A DNA stretch of 64,000 nucleotides from Cryptomeria japonica (Eukaryota; Streptophyta; Pinopsida; Cupressales; Cupressaceae). Location of the stretch: the NCBI RefSeq assembly GCF_030272615.1, contig NC_081411.1, positions 42,149,140 to 42,213,139 on the forward strand. The letters run 5' to 3'. Numbering within the stretch: the stretch's first letter is position 1; the number at the start of each line of letters is the position of its first letter. Both the position numbers and the translations under genes were made by a program. Below, in pieces: positions 1-11,152 of this stretch. The notes below the pieces were generated by a model. That model saw only the letters and a program-made list of their open reading frames with translations, made no database searches and was not told the DNA's origin.

Positions 1-742
1 GGTTGGTTGCAAAAGGCTACTCTCAGGTTGAGGGTTTTAATTATGGTGAGATATTTTCTCCTATTGCCAAAATGGCATCCATTAGATTTTTGCTTTCTAT
101 TGTTCCTACTTATGATTTAGACGTTGAGAAAATTGATGTGAAAACTGCTTTCCATCATGGTGATTTGGAAGAGGATATTTATATGACACAACAGGAGCAC
201 TATGTGGTGAAAGGTAAAAGTAGTTTGGTCTATAAATTAAAGAAATCTTTGTATGGTCTCCAATAGAGTCCTGGGATGTGGTACAATAAATTTGATACAT
301 ATGTGTTGAGTCTGGGATTTGAGCATTCTAAATTAGATCACTGTGCTTATTATAAATCTGATAGTGATCATTTCCTGTACATTGCATTGTATGTTGATCA
401 TATGTTATTCATTGGTAAAGGGAAAGGTATGATTTCAGAACTAAAGTCTCAACTCGGTGCCAAATTTGAAATGAAAGATCTCAATGCAGTGAAACACATT
501 CTTGGGATGGAAATTAAAAGAGATAGAATGAATAGAAAGCTATGGCTAGGCCAGAGTAAGTATGTGAATTCAGTGTTATAGAGGTTCAACATGCAGGATT
601 GTAGACCATTGTGTGTGCCTTTTACAGTTGGAACGAAATTATCTCTTGTAGATTGTCCTACATCCCCATCAGAGATGGAAGACATGAGCAAAGTGCCTTA
701 CCAAAGTGCAGTTGGAAGTTTGATGTATGTTATGGTCTGTAC
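1..742 (+). pseudogene. Ty1/copia pol, reverse transcriptase part (broken)
   Basis: Reverse transcriptase segment of a plant copia polyprotein; the window starts inside it. The translation from base 3 shows the usual order of copia RT blocks: the VAKGYSQ start, the FSPIAKM block, the DVKTAFHHGDL block, then KKSLYGLQ and the catalytic region. It is dead. An in-frame TAG follows SLYGLQ (near 265), another follows YVNSVL (near 580), and the catalytic YVDD box reads YVDH (near 390-402). The frame is cut at 742 by a solo LTR and resumes at 1803. The other pieces of the same element are 1803-1986, 21649-22106 and the 3' LTR from 22162. The 5' LTR, gag, protease and integrase would lie to the left of the window. 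Confidence 0.95.
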
Positions 743-1797
743 TGTTGGTATTTTGGATATGTTGATATGGTTTTGTCATTGATGTCAACACTTATCAATA
801 CCAGTCAACCTATCAGCACTTGGAGAATTGGTTATGTTCACCGACGAACAAGTGACTTATGCACAGTTACCAGTATTTGGTTCACCGGTAGGATATATTG
901 TTCACCGGCACATGGAATCACTTAGAGAATACTTGGTTATGTCGAAGACATCATTTGGATACTTTGTCTTAATGATTTGTTCATTGGTTTATTCGAGTTT
1001 GCATATTTGTTGTTATCGGCAAATAGGTCCTGGATATACACCGGTAGGCTTATCTATTCCAGATCAGCATGGCACGTCATGGAGATGATTTTGTTGTTAT
1101 TGTAAATGCATTGAGTCGACATCATGCATCGGATATTGTTTCATTTATAATTGATTTTATTGTAAATTTTTTTAGGAAGCCAACCTACTCAATTGGTCTT
1201 AGGTTATGGTATAAATGTAAGATCTCGTGTTTGAGATTAAGAGGATATGCAAGGAAGGATTGTAAATCGGTATATGCGAATATTAGCAGAGCCATACACA
1301 TAGATATCATTCAAGAATAAACAAAGGTTTGAAGAAGGCATATCAGAGCTAAACCGGTACTAAATCCAGCATATGGAGATGCTATTTTGTGCAGTACATT
1401 ATCATTGGATTTAATCATCAAATTGTAGTTAGTGTGACTCTCATTTTGTGATTGAGCAGTGAGCTCTGGACGCTTGCCCTTTCTGGATGTGCAAACCCCA
1501 TTTGTATACACATACTATCTGTAGTAGTATCATCTGATTGTGGGTAAGGTTTCCCACCGTGGTTTTTCCCCTTACAGGGTTTCCACGTACAAATATTGGT
1601 GTTATGTGTTGTGGATGTCATTGTCTTTCTCTTTCATGCATTAATCTTTACCGATATTGTAATTAACTGATAAACTGTCTACCGGCATAAAGTTCACTTT
1701 ACCAGTATTGAGCATTTAGTTTGGTTAACTTAATTTTGATTTGAATTTATTAGACAACTGATTCACCCCCCCTCTCAGTTGTCTTTGGGACCTAACA
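743..1797 (+). mobile_element. Solo LTR of a copia-type element inserted in copia RT
   Basis: A 1,055-bp block starts TGTTGG and ends CTAACA. It is flanked by the 5-bp direct repeat TGTAC (738-742 and 1798-1802). Removing the block and one repeat brings the two copia RT halves into the same frame, so the borders are exact. There is no internal region or second LTR, so this is a solo LTR left by LTR-LTR recombination. Near its 3' end (about 1761-1780) it carries, reversed, the G-run motif followed by TGAAT that marks the starts of the LTRs at 36600, 42553, 46477 and 57591. It therefore belongs to the same broad LTR group but lies in the opposite orientation. The short reading frames inside it are not convincing genes. 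Confidence 0.93.
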
Positions 1798-1802
1798 TGT
1801 AC

Positions 1803-1986
1803 TAGACCAGACATTGCCCAAGCAGTTGGAGTTTTGTCCAGATATATGTCTAATCCTAGTAGAGTTCATTGGGATGCGGTCAAAAGAGTCTCCAAATATT
1901 TGAAGGGTACCTCAAAGTATTCTTTGTGTTATCATGGTAATTCAGTTGGAGATATAATTTCCCTTCATACTCATGGTTATGTGGAT
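1803..1986 (+). pseudogene. Ty1/copia pol, RT C-terminus to RNase H start
   Basis: Continuation of the copia polyprotein after the solo LTR. It begins with the RPDIAQAVG block that follows the RT palm in copia, then SRYMSNPSRVHWDAVKR and LKGTSKYSL, and ends in the first half of the RNase H motif (HGYVD). The frame is cut at 1986 by the large LTR derivative and resumes at 21649 with SDWAGD. The five bases TGGAT at 1982-1986 are repeated at 21649-21653 and are the target-site duplication of that insertion. Confidence 0.95.
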
Positions 1987-4900
1987 TGTAATGCCCCGCC
2001 AGGAAACCCTGAAGGGATTAAGCCATAACACAAGAATAGAGTACAAAATTTTTTTTTTTAAAGTTAAACACAACACAATGATACAATGAGATATCAAATT
2101 TCAAATTACATAGCGGAAGACAACAACTAACACCTTAAGATTTTCCCAACGAGATTACTTAAATTTCACGATTCACTTAACTCACACAATTAATCCAATA
2201 AGTTGATTATCTTAATAACGAGATAATTCTTACACAAGGATAATTTCTTTCAAAAGATGGAAATATAAATCACAAGCCAAGTTTCATCCATTAAGATCTA
2301 TTCATAATCTACATTCAAGCTCTTCATTAAAATATAATCCATGCATCTAATATTCTAACACACTCGAATTTCATCATAAACATATGAGATCTTTTCATGC
2401 ATACTTAATTTCCTTAACAACAACTGAATATATTCCATTATCATAAGCTACATTATTACTTATTCCAATTTACTGCATTCAAGAGAGAACTGCGAACATG
2501 CATTTAAAATTAATCATCATCTAAACCACTTATACATTCTATCAAAATGCCATTCATGCATGCTAACACTAAACATGAAACATAAGAGAATAAGAATCAC
2601 ACAACACCAAGATGATCTCGGAGTTCACCCCTAAAGGACTACATCTTCGGGTCTGCTCAACTACAAGACCCCTCTGATAATTAATAAAGTTAAGAATACA
2701 TGAGGTTCTCATAATGTGCAAGACCCCTCTGATAATTAATAAAGTTAATAATACATGAGGTTCTCATAATTTACAATCCTACCATCAAGGCGAAACATAA
2801 ACAATATACAAGCAACCGTATCAGTCAATAAATACATAAATGATCCTTGAAAAGGAAAGGATCTAGCTGAACAACAATCGAAGCTAATACCAAGGTCCAT
2901 TTGGACATCCACAAAACTGAGTTATCACCACCCAAGGTCTAACATGAAACCCGATACTCACAAGGGCACAGACAATAGGACGACCTACAAACGTGCTCCT
3001 AATAGGACAATACGACAACACACTAGCGAACGTAGGGACAAATGTCATCACACAACCTGGTATGGTTACCATGGTAGGTCTTCATAGGTCCCGGCCCCAT
3101 ACACTAGGTTACCCTAGCAACCTAATTCGAACCTCCGGCCCATCCAAGCCTTATGTGGACCCACACATCCTCTCGTGAAGATGAGGATGATGGTTTGCCA
3201 TTTCAGGCCTTCTCACAGCATGTCGAGTCTGTGTTAGCACTCGTCCCATGTGTGAGGCACAATTATCTTACTTAGAGATTAACATTCTAATCTACTGTTA
3301 GGTTATCACTTATTAGACTCACTTTCGATGGGTTACGCAGCAGCCACTTTGGGCGCGACCCCCAATCGAAAGCCACTTTCCCATACGACACTAGACTATA
3401 CTCAAACGAACTCAAACCAAGACATACACATGGTTAGATGAACAGAGTTCAAAATGGAGAAATCCACCATTTGGTCAAACATGACTCCAAGAGATACACT
3501 TACTGACGGTACTCTAACCAGAGACCTGACAAACTATGGTCAACCACGAATCAACATTCGACACCCACATAAAGGATATAACCAACTACGACACCACCAC
3601 AATACAATAGTCAACTCAGGACAGAGGACTAAAACAGGTACCCAAATCAACCATACGACCGGGTCCAATCAAACAAAGCACGACTTGCCATTACTTAAGC
3701 AAAAGCGAATACAGAAATTAAACCTGCATTGACAAAAAAATCACCGTTACCAGGTGAGTACAATACCACAATTCCAATGGTCCATTCGCCTATGTCTCAA
3801 AATAGAGGAAGATTATAACTATACCATTTATTTTACAAATTGAAAATACCATTAACTCGCCAACATTCCAAACAATACATTATTAATTTCCAATAGTATA
3901 TTGTTTAAATGATCCAAATATCCATTGGTAAAATATTTCATTTACGTCTCAATTACTCAAATGATATGTTCTTGAATAAAATATTATTTAAAAATAATCA
4001 ATTAATAAATATATTTTATTTCAACAATTTCCCAATAAAATAACATTCTATTTTATTTTTTTTTAAACAATAATTCCTCAATTAGACAAATACCCAAATT
4101 AACTCTTAATTAAGGTATATATTTCTTAATCCAAGATTAATAAAATATAACCAATTAATATTTAATTGTGAAATTAGCAATTCTAGAATTTAATTAGAAA
4201 AAGTGCGTTAATCATAAAATGAAATTTGAATATTAATTAATGTATATATTTCATTATACAATTAATTAATATCAAATTAATCATGAATTATAATTTATGC
4301 CACATTAGTCATAATTAAAAACTTAATTAAAAATTAACATTAAATAATATTAAAATATTATATATTTTTTTTTATTAAAAAAAAACCATAAAAAAAACAC
4401 ATTTTATAAAAACTAAAAAAAGGCATTTATATGGGGGAGGGTACCCACGTGGACCCCCATGTGCCCCCCCCCCCCTTGGGAGCTCACGCTTCCCCTTGGG
4501 GAAGCGATGCTTCCCAATGGGAGCACACAGCCCCCATGGGAGCGTTGTTGTTCCCAAAGGGAGCACACAGCCCCCATGGGAAGCGCTGCTACCCAAAGGG
4601 ACATAGCACCCCTCCATGTGGTGGGGAAAACTCCCACGTGGATGGGGTTAAAACATTTCTTTATATATATAAAAAAAAAAATTTAAATTTTGCTGTTAAT
4701 AAAAAAGAAACTTCACACACAGCAAAATAATCCCACAGTCTCACAGAGACTTTAAATATAATTTTTTTTTTTAATTTTATTTCCAAAAAACATGGGTTTC
4801 TAATATTTTCAAATACCCAGTTTTAGGAAGGAAAAAAAAATTCTCCAAAACAACACCAAATTAGCAAAACAATAAGGATTAACATCCTTTATCAAAACCC

Positions 4901-6233
4901 AAGCAGATTATCTGATTTAAAGTTTGAATTTGAAAGCATAAATTTGGAATTTAAACCAATTTCCATTGCAAACAGCCAATCTCACTTTTATTTTATTTTT
5001 TATTTTGAAACAAGAGCAACCAAAACTAAACTTGAGATGGAAACAAACAAGAAAGGTTTGAATTGAAAATAAAATTTACAACTGTTCCATTTTCCCCAAA
5101 TAGTTGAGATTATTCCAATTTTTCCCAAACAGTTTTCTTCAAAATCCAAAACAATTTCTGATAAACAAAGGGACCAAAAATATAAACCAGAATCTTACCT
5201 CGTATAGCAATCCTGGAAAATATTTAGAGAGGAGCCCAACCTGCAGGCTCAAGAATATTCCTCCAAAATATTCCTCCTTCCAAAACCCCCAAATTTTCCT
5301 CCAAAATATTTTCCAAAAATATTTTTCCCCAAAAAATTTCAATCCCCAATATTTTCCAAAAGTCTAGGTTATATGGAGAAGTTTGACCAAAATTTTCATT
5401 TTTGGAATTAAAATATTTTATTTAAAAATAAATCCCAAAAATAATTCTTTTAAACTATATCAATAATTTAACTTGCTTTTCCCATTTAAAATTGATTTTC
5501 TCACTCAACTGAAATTTAACCTTTCTATTTCAAAAAGCTAACAAGATTAAATTAATTTATATTTCAATTAAATTTAAATCTTTCTTTTCATAAGCATACA
5601 CATAATAAATTTAACATTAAAATTAACCATTCAATTGAATGTGCTCCTAAACTGAATCAAGCAATTCAAATAACGATTAATCACATAAAAAAAAGAGCCT
5701 ATTTGATTGAGTCCCCAAATAAACTAATGCGTAAACACACATTAAATCAATTAAAGATTAATGATCAATCACTCGATTTAACCACACACGCAAGCACACA
5801 AACCAAGAAAGTCAATTGGACAGACAACCCGCAAACCCAACCAAAAGGGAATACCGATGATGACCAATGACGCTCACTTGAGCACAACTATGGTCAAACG
5901 AGAAACTCCGGATCACCTAATCCAACTCTAAGGATTAAAGAGGTACACTCAAACCTACAAATTCAGGCAGAGACGAACCTTGCACCCATGCGGCATTGTA
6001 CCTGAAATCTCCTGCAACCAAGAGTTATACATGCATACATATATAAACTTAATGAAAGCATTAGCTCGAGATCATAACACGAAATAGGAGAATTAATAAC
6101 TTGCATACAAACTGGTGCGAAAACCACATCGACAGCTATGCATTAAATCAAACAGCTGACTATAACATTATATTATGATAAACTAACCAAGATTAAACCG
6201 GGATTAGAAATTTATTAGGGCAGGGGTACTACA
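1987..6233 (-). repeat. 3' LTR of the LARD-like element (4,247 bp)
   Basis: Pairs with 17438-21648. From left to right it holds a 55-bp tandem duplication (2664-2718 and 2719-2773) that is single in the other LTR, a very AT-rich stretch (about 3830-4430), a sharply GC-rich block with about 40-bp repeats (4440-4650), and a C/A-rich region near 5240-5360. It lacks about 93 bp present in the right LTR at 19122-19214, where the missing piece is bounded by the triplet GCA, consistent with a short-repeat deletion. No protein-coding gene is supported; the short frames across the GC block are by-products of the repeat. Confidence 0.93.
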
Positions 6234-6247
6234 TCCTCCCCCCCAGG
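6234..6247 (-). other. Polypurine tract of the LARD-like element
   Basis: On the - strand this reads as a run of G with a final GAGGA directly against the TG start of the LTR, the expected position and composition for the plus-strand primer. It fixes the element's direction as leftward, in agreement with the primer-binding site at the opposite end. Confidence 0.85.
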
Positions 6248-8863
6248 TTCCGACTTACTCCTGGAAGTCATAAGGCTAGATGGAGAACATGTTGCACACA
6301 TCAGCCCTGAAACTCATTCAATCAAATATTAAATTGCACATAGGAATCTTTCCATAAATAAAAAATACATTATTCCAAAATCCTTTACAAATGCCATTAT
6401 CCATTGGCAAGATACATCTAAGTCCGTACATTTCTTATAACTTTCTAGAAATTATCCACAATCATAGCAGAGAAACAAGAATTTTCTCTCTTTTATTACA
6501 CCAAGTTAATGCATTACAAAGAGGTAAACAACAATTATCATAATCATCTATCAAATATGACAAGAAAACATGCCATCATAATCAATTTTCTTTACAATAC
6601 ATCTTTTCATAAAAATTTATCGCATAAAACTAGGTTCAAATTTCAATTTCTACAACCAAGTTAACTTTCAATAAATAAGAGCAATGAAAATAACTCAATT
6701 GATTACACTTGCCAGTAATATAAAAACCTTTCCAATGACTATGTCCCATAACATAGTGACAAGTTAACACAATTTTCTCCATGATACACATAATAACCAT
6801 CCACAAACTAGAATGCATAACTCAAAAGGCCACATGTGAGCATGTCTAATGCTCAGTCAAAGATAACATGCATGATCAACATCTCTATGCTTGTTCTCAG
6901 AACAATAATATGATTATAAATATCCAATATCTCTCTCAAAGGCTTGATGGTGCTAGGGCACACCATGGCGGTGCTGCCTTCCATACAAGACCTTCATGAA
7001 CATCTCTTGTTGAGTAAGTTGGTTAGCCTCCAAGAGATAATCACCACACATAGGTAGGTAGTGGATCCTAGCTACATCACAGCCTCACATACCCCCATCC
7101 TCAAGGTTCCCTACATCTACTTCCTCATACACACTCTGCCAAGACCGTATCATACGTCCTTGGAGAGGAATTCCACATTTCAACACAAGACCAGCATCCA
7201 AAAACAATAAGGATAAACCAGCTTAGCCACCAAAGTACAGATGAATAAAGATAATAAATCATCAATTCCAACAGTAAGGCAAGAAAATAATCCAGAATTT
7301 GCAACACCAAATCAAATATGCAAAAGATCACAAGATCGTGGCTAAACCTTCAAAGTCAAAGTAGAATAAATTGTTGGTCCCCAAAGAAATAATAAGAATA
7401 TCACAACTGCACATAACATCACTGTGTGACTAGCATCTAGCCACCAATGAGGAAGGAAGGAACAACTGACTAGCTATTGCAGTAGCTCATCATGTGGTGT
7501 GACATAGTCACACTACCCACATGGCATGGCGGTGTGCACCTCGACATCACCCCACATCACATCGTCACACGGCATGGTAATACCCCAAGCAGAGAAGACA
7601 AGCACTAGACGTATCTCGCATGGTAGTGTACCTCATGAAAACAAGCACGCGCAGGTCATGTCCCGCACCGCGACGTATCTAAAAGGATACTTGCCATAGC
7701 CAGAGGTATACATGACTAGGGTCCACCCACATGCCCACCAACACATACTAAATGGCAGCTCATGTGGATAAACCTACCTTTCATGAAGACAAGGCAAAGG
7801 ATCCTGCAAATCACACCATCACTATACACAAGAATCACCATCAATATGCTCAAATAAAGGAGGGGAATAGGCTATCACACATAAACCTATAAATAGATTC
7901 ATCAAAAGGGAAAGTATTGAGTACACCTTTGATACAGTTTTATAGTACAACTATATCAATCCTCGAAATATAGAAGCTAAAGTCACTCCGCGCCGACTTT
8001 ACTCGTACGCCAATCCATACTATTCAAGGAATGGTGACTTCTAATACTACCCCTTAACATATTGAATTACCCACAACCCGAGGTTTGGTATTCAGTAGGG
8101 ACACAAATAAGCAACATCACATGAACAGTATGGTTTTCCATACCCATAAGCAACATATCCTCCATGGTTAGTTACTTTACCAATCCATGGGTACATATAA
8201 TAAGCACTGGTTTCTTACAATACACACAATTACACTAGTACTGGTTTAGTCACATTTATGGGGAGTACTTTTCAGTACACTAATATCTATTCAAGGAAGA
8301 TTTTAATTAACAATTCACAATTACATAAGGAAATAACATCATTCATATATCTTTCTCGAATCTCACTAAGCATTCGTAACTAAATTACTAACTATGCAGA
8401 TTCTTTTCCCAAAGAGGACTTTCATCTATCAATATGAAGCCAAATGCAAACATACAATTTCACATGTTTTATAGACATTCTATTTAAATCAATGCATTCT
8501 TCGTAGCATTTCTAAAATCTTATGATTAGGCAAAGAGAAGGGAAAGAGAGTTTGATAATCAAATTGTTTCCTACAAGGACACAAGACCAACAAGATCACA
8601 CTACAATATAAAATTTCTTACTATAAGCCTATCATTTTATTTGCACGGTTATCATTTCGCTACCATTTTAGAAGGATGCCAAAATAGTCTAACATGACGT
8701 TTCCAATTATTATGGTTGCAACAGAATGTTGTAGTTTTCCAAACAGAGATCAAACTAGGTAATCCTTTTGATAATACCAGACCTCTTGAGAACACCCACT
8801 ATTTTAATACAATACAAACACATATCATAATTTGCAACCTGTCATTGAAAATCAAATTATGAT
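6248..8863 (-). other. Non-coding interior of the LARD-like element, 3' part
   Basis: About 2.6 kb of moderately AT-rich sequence. No frame on either strand exceeds about 70 codons, and no gag, protease, RT, RNase H, integrase or zinc-knuckle motif is visible. The last five bases (8859-8863, ATGAT) are the target-site duplication of the nested gag element. The interior resumes at 16430. The region is probably structural RNA sequence or decayed coding sequence; nothing distinguishes the two by eye. Confidence 0.75.
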
Positions 8864-9971
8864 TGTAGCGTCCTAAAATTGCGACACTTGCAATTTCGAC
8901 TGCATTTCGGTCTTCACGATGGCGACGCAACACGCAACCTGAATGGAGACCCCAAAACTTGCTCACGACACTGAAAACTGCATTTTTTATGCACCCTGGC
9001 CTGAACCTCCTTTGCACCCCGCTGTCCCGGAGGTGGGACCAGAGCGCCCAGCGCCCTGGTCCCTCAGGACCAAGGCGCCCAGCGCCCTGGTCCTCCAGGA
9101 CCATGGCGCCCAGCGCCCTGGTCCCTGGGTCCTATTTTGGGCCCGGTCTCCTAAGTGGTATCGGGTCTTTTTGATTGCAATTTGGAAATATACTTCCCTG
9201 GTCGGCCTAAGGTCGGGAAAATCAATCTATCAGCCCTAATTAACAAGTATATAAACTACATTTTCCTCTCTCATTCGATATGATGGAAAAGGCGTGGAAA
9301 CTATACTCAAGCATTCAAGCATTCAAGCAATTGATCATTTCAAGTCTCCATTCAAGGCTTAGTGTTGCATTCAAGTCAAGGATTCAACCATTGAAGAGGA
9401 GATCACTTATTACATGCTACATACTACAACATACAACATCTAAACCTTCGCACATAAGGATACAAACATCCTTAGAACAAGGTTGCAGGTACGTGGCTAA
9501 GATTGAAGATCTGGAATCCTTGTGCAGAGACGAACCGATCCCCCTTCGTTTCGCGGATTTTTCGGAGGACCGTGGCGCCGGGCGCCATCATCCCGACAAC
9601 TTTTGCTCAAATTTGCAGGACAGCACCGTATCGACATTTTACTGCTAATTCCAGGTCCGCAGCTTCATCCTATAACCTAAACTCAGTTTATAAGCGAATC
9701 TTTATGACTTTCTATGCATTCTTAGCTTAATTTCCTTAATCAACATTCTTTACAAAAGAGGGTAGCTTTGCTTTCCAAACCCTTGAAATTCATCTAACAT
9801 CCAATCTTACCTTGTGTGGGATTGGATCTTATGAGTTTCAACCCCTCTTTTGAATGTAAAGTCTTCCCCCTAAGTGAAAACCCATCGAATCCTAGCGAAC
9901 CTCCCTTCTCTCTCCTCGGAGTTGGAAGAGGGGAGACCAACTGGGGTTCGACAGCGATTTTCCGCTTTACA
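8864..9971 (+). repeat. 5' LTR of the gag-only element (1,108 bp)
   Basis: Starts TGTAGCG and ends CTTTACA. It contains three units of a GC-rich 31-bp repeat built on GCGCCCAGCGCCCTGGTCC (about 9036-9125), where the 3' LTR has two units; this single unit accounts for the whole length difference between the LTRs. A TATA box (TATATAAA, 9248-9255) places the likely transcription start about 30 bp downstream. A second GC-rich motif near 9566-9605 recurs in altered form in the leader (about 10370 and 10990). The reading frames across the GC repeats are not genes. Confidence 0.94.
9248..9255 (+). promoter_or_regulatory. TATA box of the 5' LTR
   Basis: TATATAAA in the middle of the LTR, repeated in the 3' LTR at 15701-15708. 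Its place downstream of the GC-rich repeats is as expected for the U3/R border of an LTR promoter. No transcript data are available here. Confidence 0.6.
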
Positions 9972-9974
9972 TTT

Positions 9975-9990
9975 TGGTGAACCCGACGTG
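9975..9990 (+). other. Primer-binding site of the gag-only element
   Basis: TGGTGAACCCGACGTG begins three bases after the LTR end, the normal position for the minus-strand primer site, and starts with the TGG expected from a tRNA CCA end. I could not assign the tRNA with confidence. A comparison with all nuclear tRNA 3' ends would settle it. Confidence 0.65.
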
Positions 9991-11152
9991 AACATCCTTT
10001 TTGATTTTTCATGCCTAGATCTGAAATTTGATTCCTTGATTACATTTCCATGTTTGATCTTTTGCAAAATTTTAGAGGTGATTGCATAAAAACCCTAAAT
10101 TTTCTTTTTGAACATTGGACTTGCGAAATGTTTAATTATTAATGCTTGCTTCAGATCTGCTTTTCTATTATAAATTATCAATTCATATCTGTACTTTAAT
10201 TTTGAAAATTAAGTGGTTAAATGTCAAAACCCTAATTTTTGAAACCCTCTTGATTCAACCTTTGTCCGACAATTTGACCAATCAAAACATCTCCAAATCA
10301 GCTGTAACTTTGGATTCTGCAATAAAATCACAATATCTTTCATCCCTGAAAATTTGGAAAAAAGTTGCGAGGACCGTGTTGCACTCCGAGCGCCATCGTC
10401 CCCGACATTTTTTCCAAAATTTCGGGAGCGAGATCTTGCTGTATTTTCCTGCTAAAATCGAGAATTTTGGCTGATTTTGTCAATTATAACACTTTCAAAA
10501 TTACAGTCAAAGTTGGTCTTGTGATTGCTTGGTTTAAGACTCCTAATCATTCAAAAATTATCGAAACTGAAATTTTGTGTCAAAATTGTGTTCTTACTGT
10601 CCTAAATCTGAAAAGTGTGTTTTTATTCATTCGAAATTTCAGTGCTTTATTCAAATTCTTGCATTTTGTGGCTTTTGAAATTAAGTGCTTAATTACAACA
10701 ACCTTGATTTCCGCTTTCAAAATTGAATTTTGCGTGAAATTGAGTCAATTTTCAAAATTCAAAATTTGCATTGCTCTTGACATTCCTTCTAAAATCATAA
10801 AATTCAAAATTTCAGTTTCCCTCTCTTTTTCAAAATTCAAAATTTTGCATTTTTCGACAATCTTGATAGGGTTCAATTTTGAGATTGCAACTTTAATTTG
10901 GCCTATCTACAGATCGTAAAATCACTCAATTTTTTCAGATTAGCTCTAAAATCATCATACCTTTCATCCCTGCAAATTTCAAAAAAAGTTGCAAGGACCG
11001 TGTTGCACTCCGAGCGCCACGGTCCCGAACATTTTTTCCGAAATTTCGGGAGACTGTTGTGATTGCATTTAACAGCTTAAATCTGGAAGATTGGCTGTTT
11101 TTACTGAAAATTGCTACCTCTAAATTCAAAATCTTTTCTCTCTCTCTAGTGC
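9991..11152 (+). other. Untranslated leader of the gag-only element
   Basis: About 1.16 kb between the primer site and the gag start. It is T- and A-rich apart from two related GC-rich islands (about 10346-10440 and 10970-11055) sharing GTGTTGCACTCCGAGCGCCA. The same kind of block, with the shared CCGTGGCGCC core, sits in the LTR near 9566. Repeated islands in an RNA leader are candidates for packaging or dimerisation signals (inference). The frames at 10142-10474 and 10365-10919 have no recognisable domain and low-complexity F/K/I composition, so I do not call them genes. Confidence 0.6.

Noticed and set aside
4375-4730. Overlapping frames on both strands across the GC-rich block
   Set aside because: They arise from the repeated, almost stop-free GC block inside an LTR. 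The copy at 19887-20212 does not preserve the same protein.
8943-9239. Proline/arginine-rich frames in the LTR, repeated at 15380-15627
   Set aside because: They follow the 31-bp GC repeat in U3; the shift of 31 bp between LTRs changes the frame, so no protein is conserved.
10142-10919. Frames of 110 and 184 codons upstream of gag
   Set aside because: Low-complexity F, K, I and L composition in AT-rich leader sequence, overlapping one another, and no domain.
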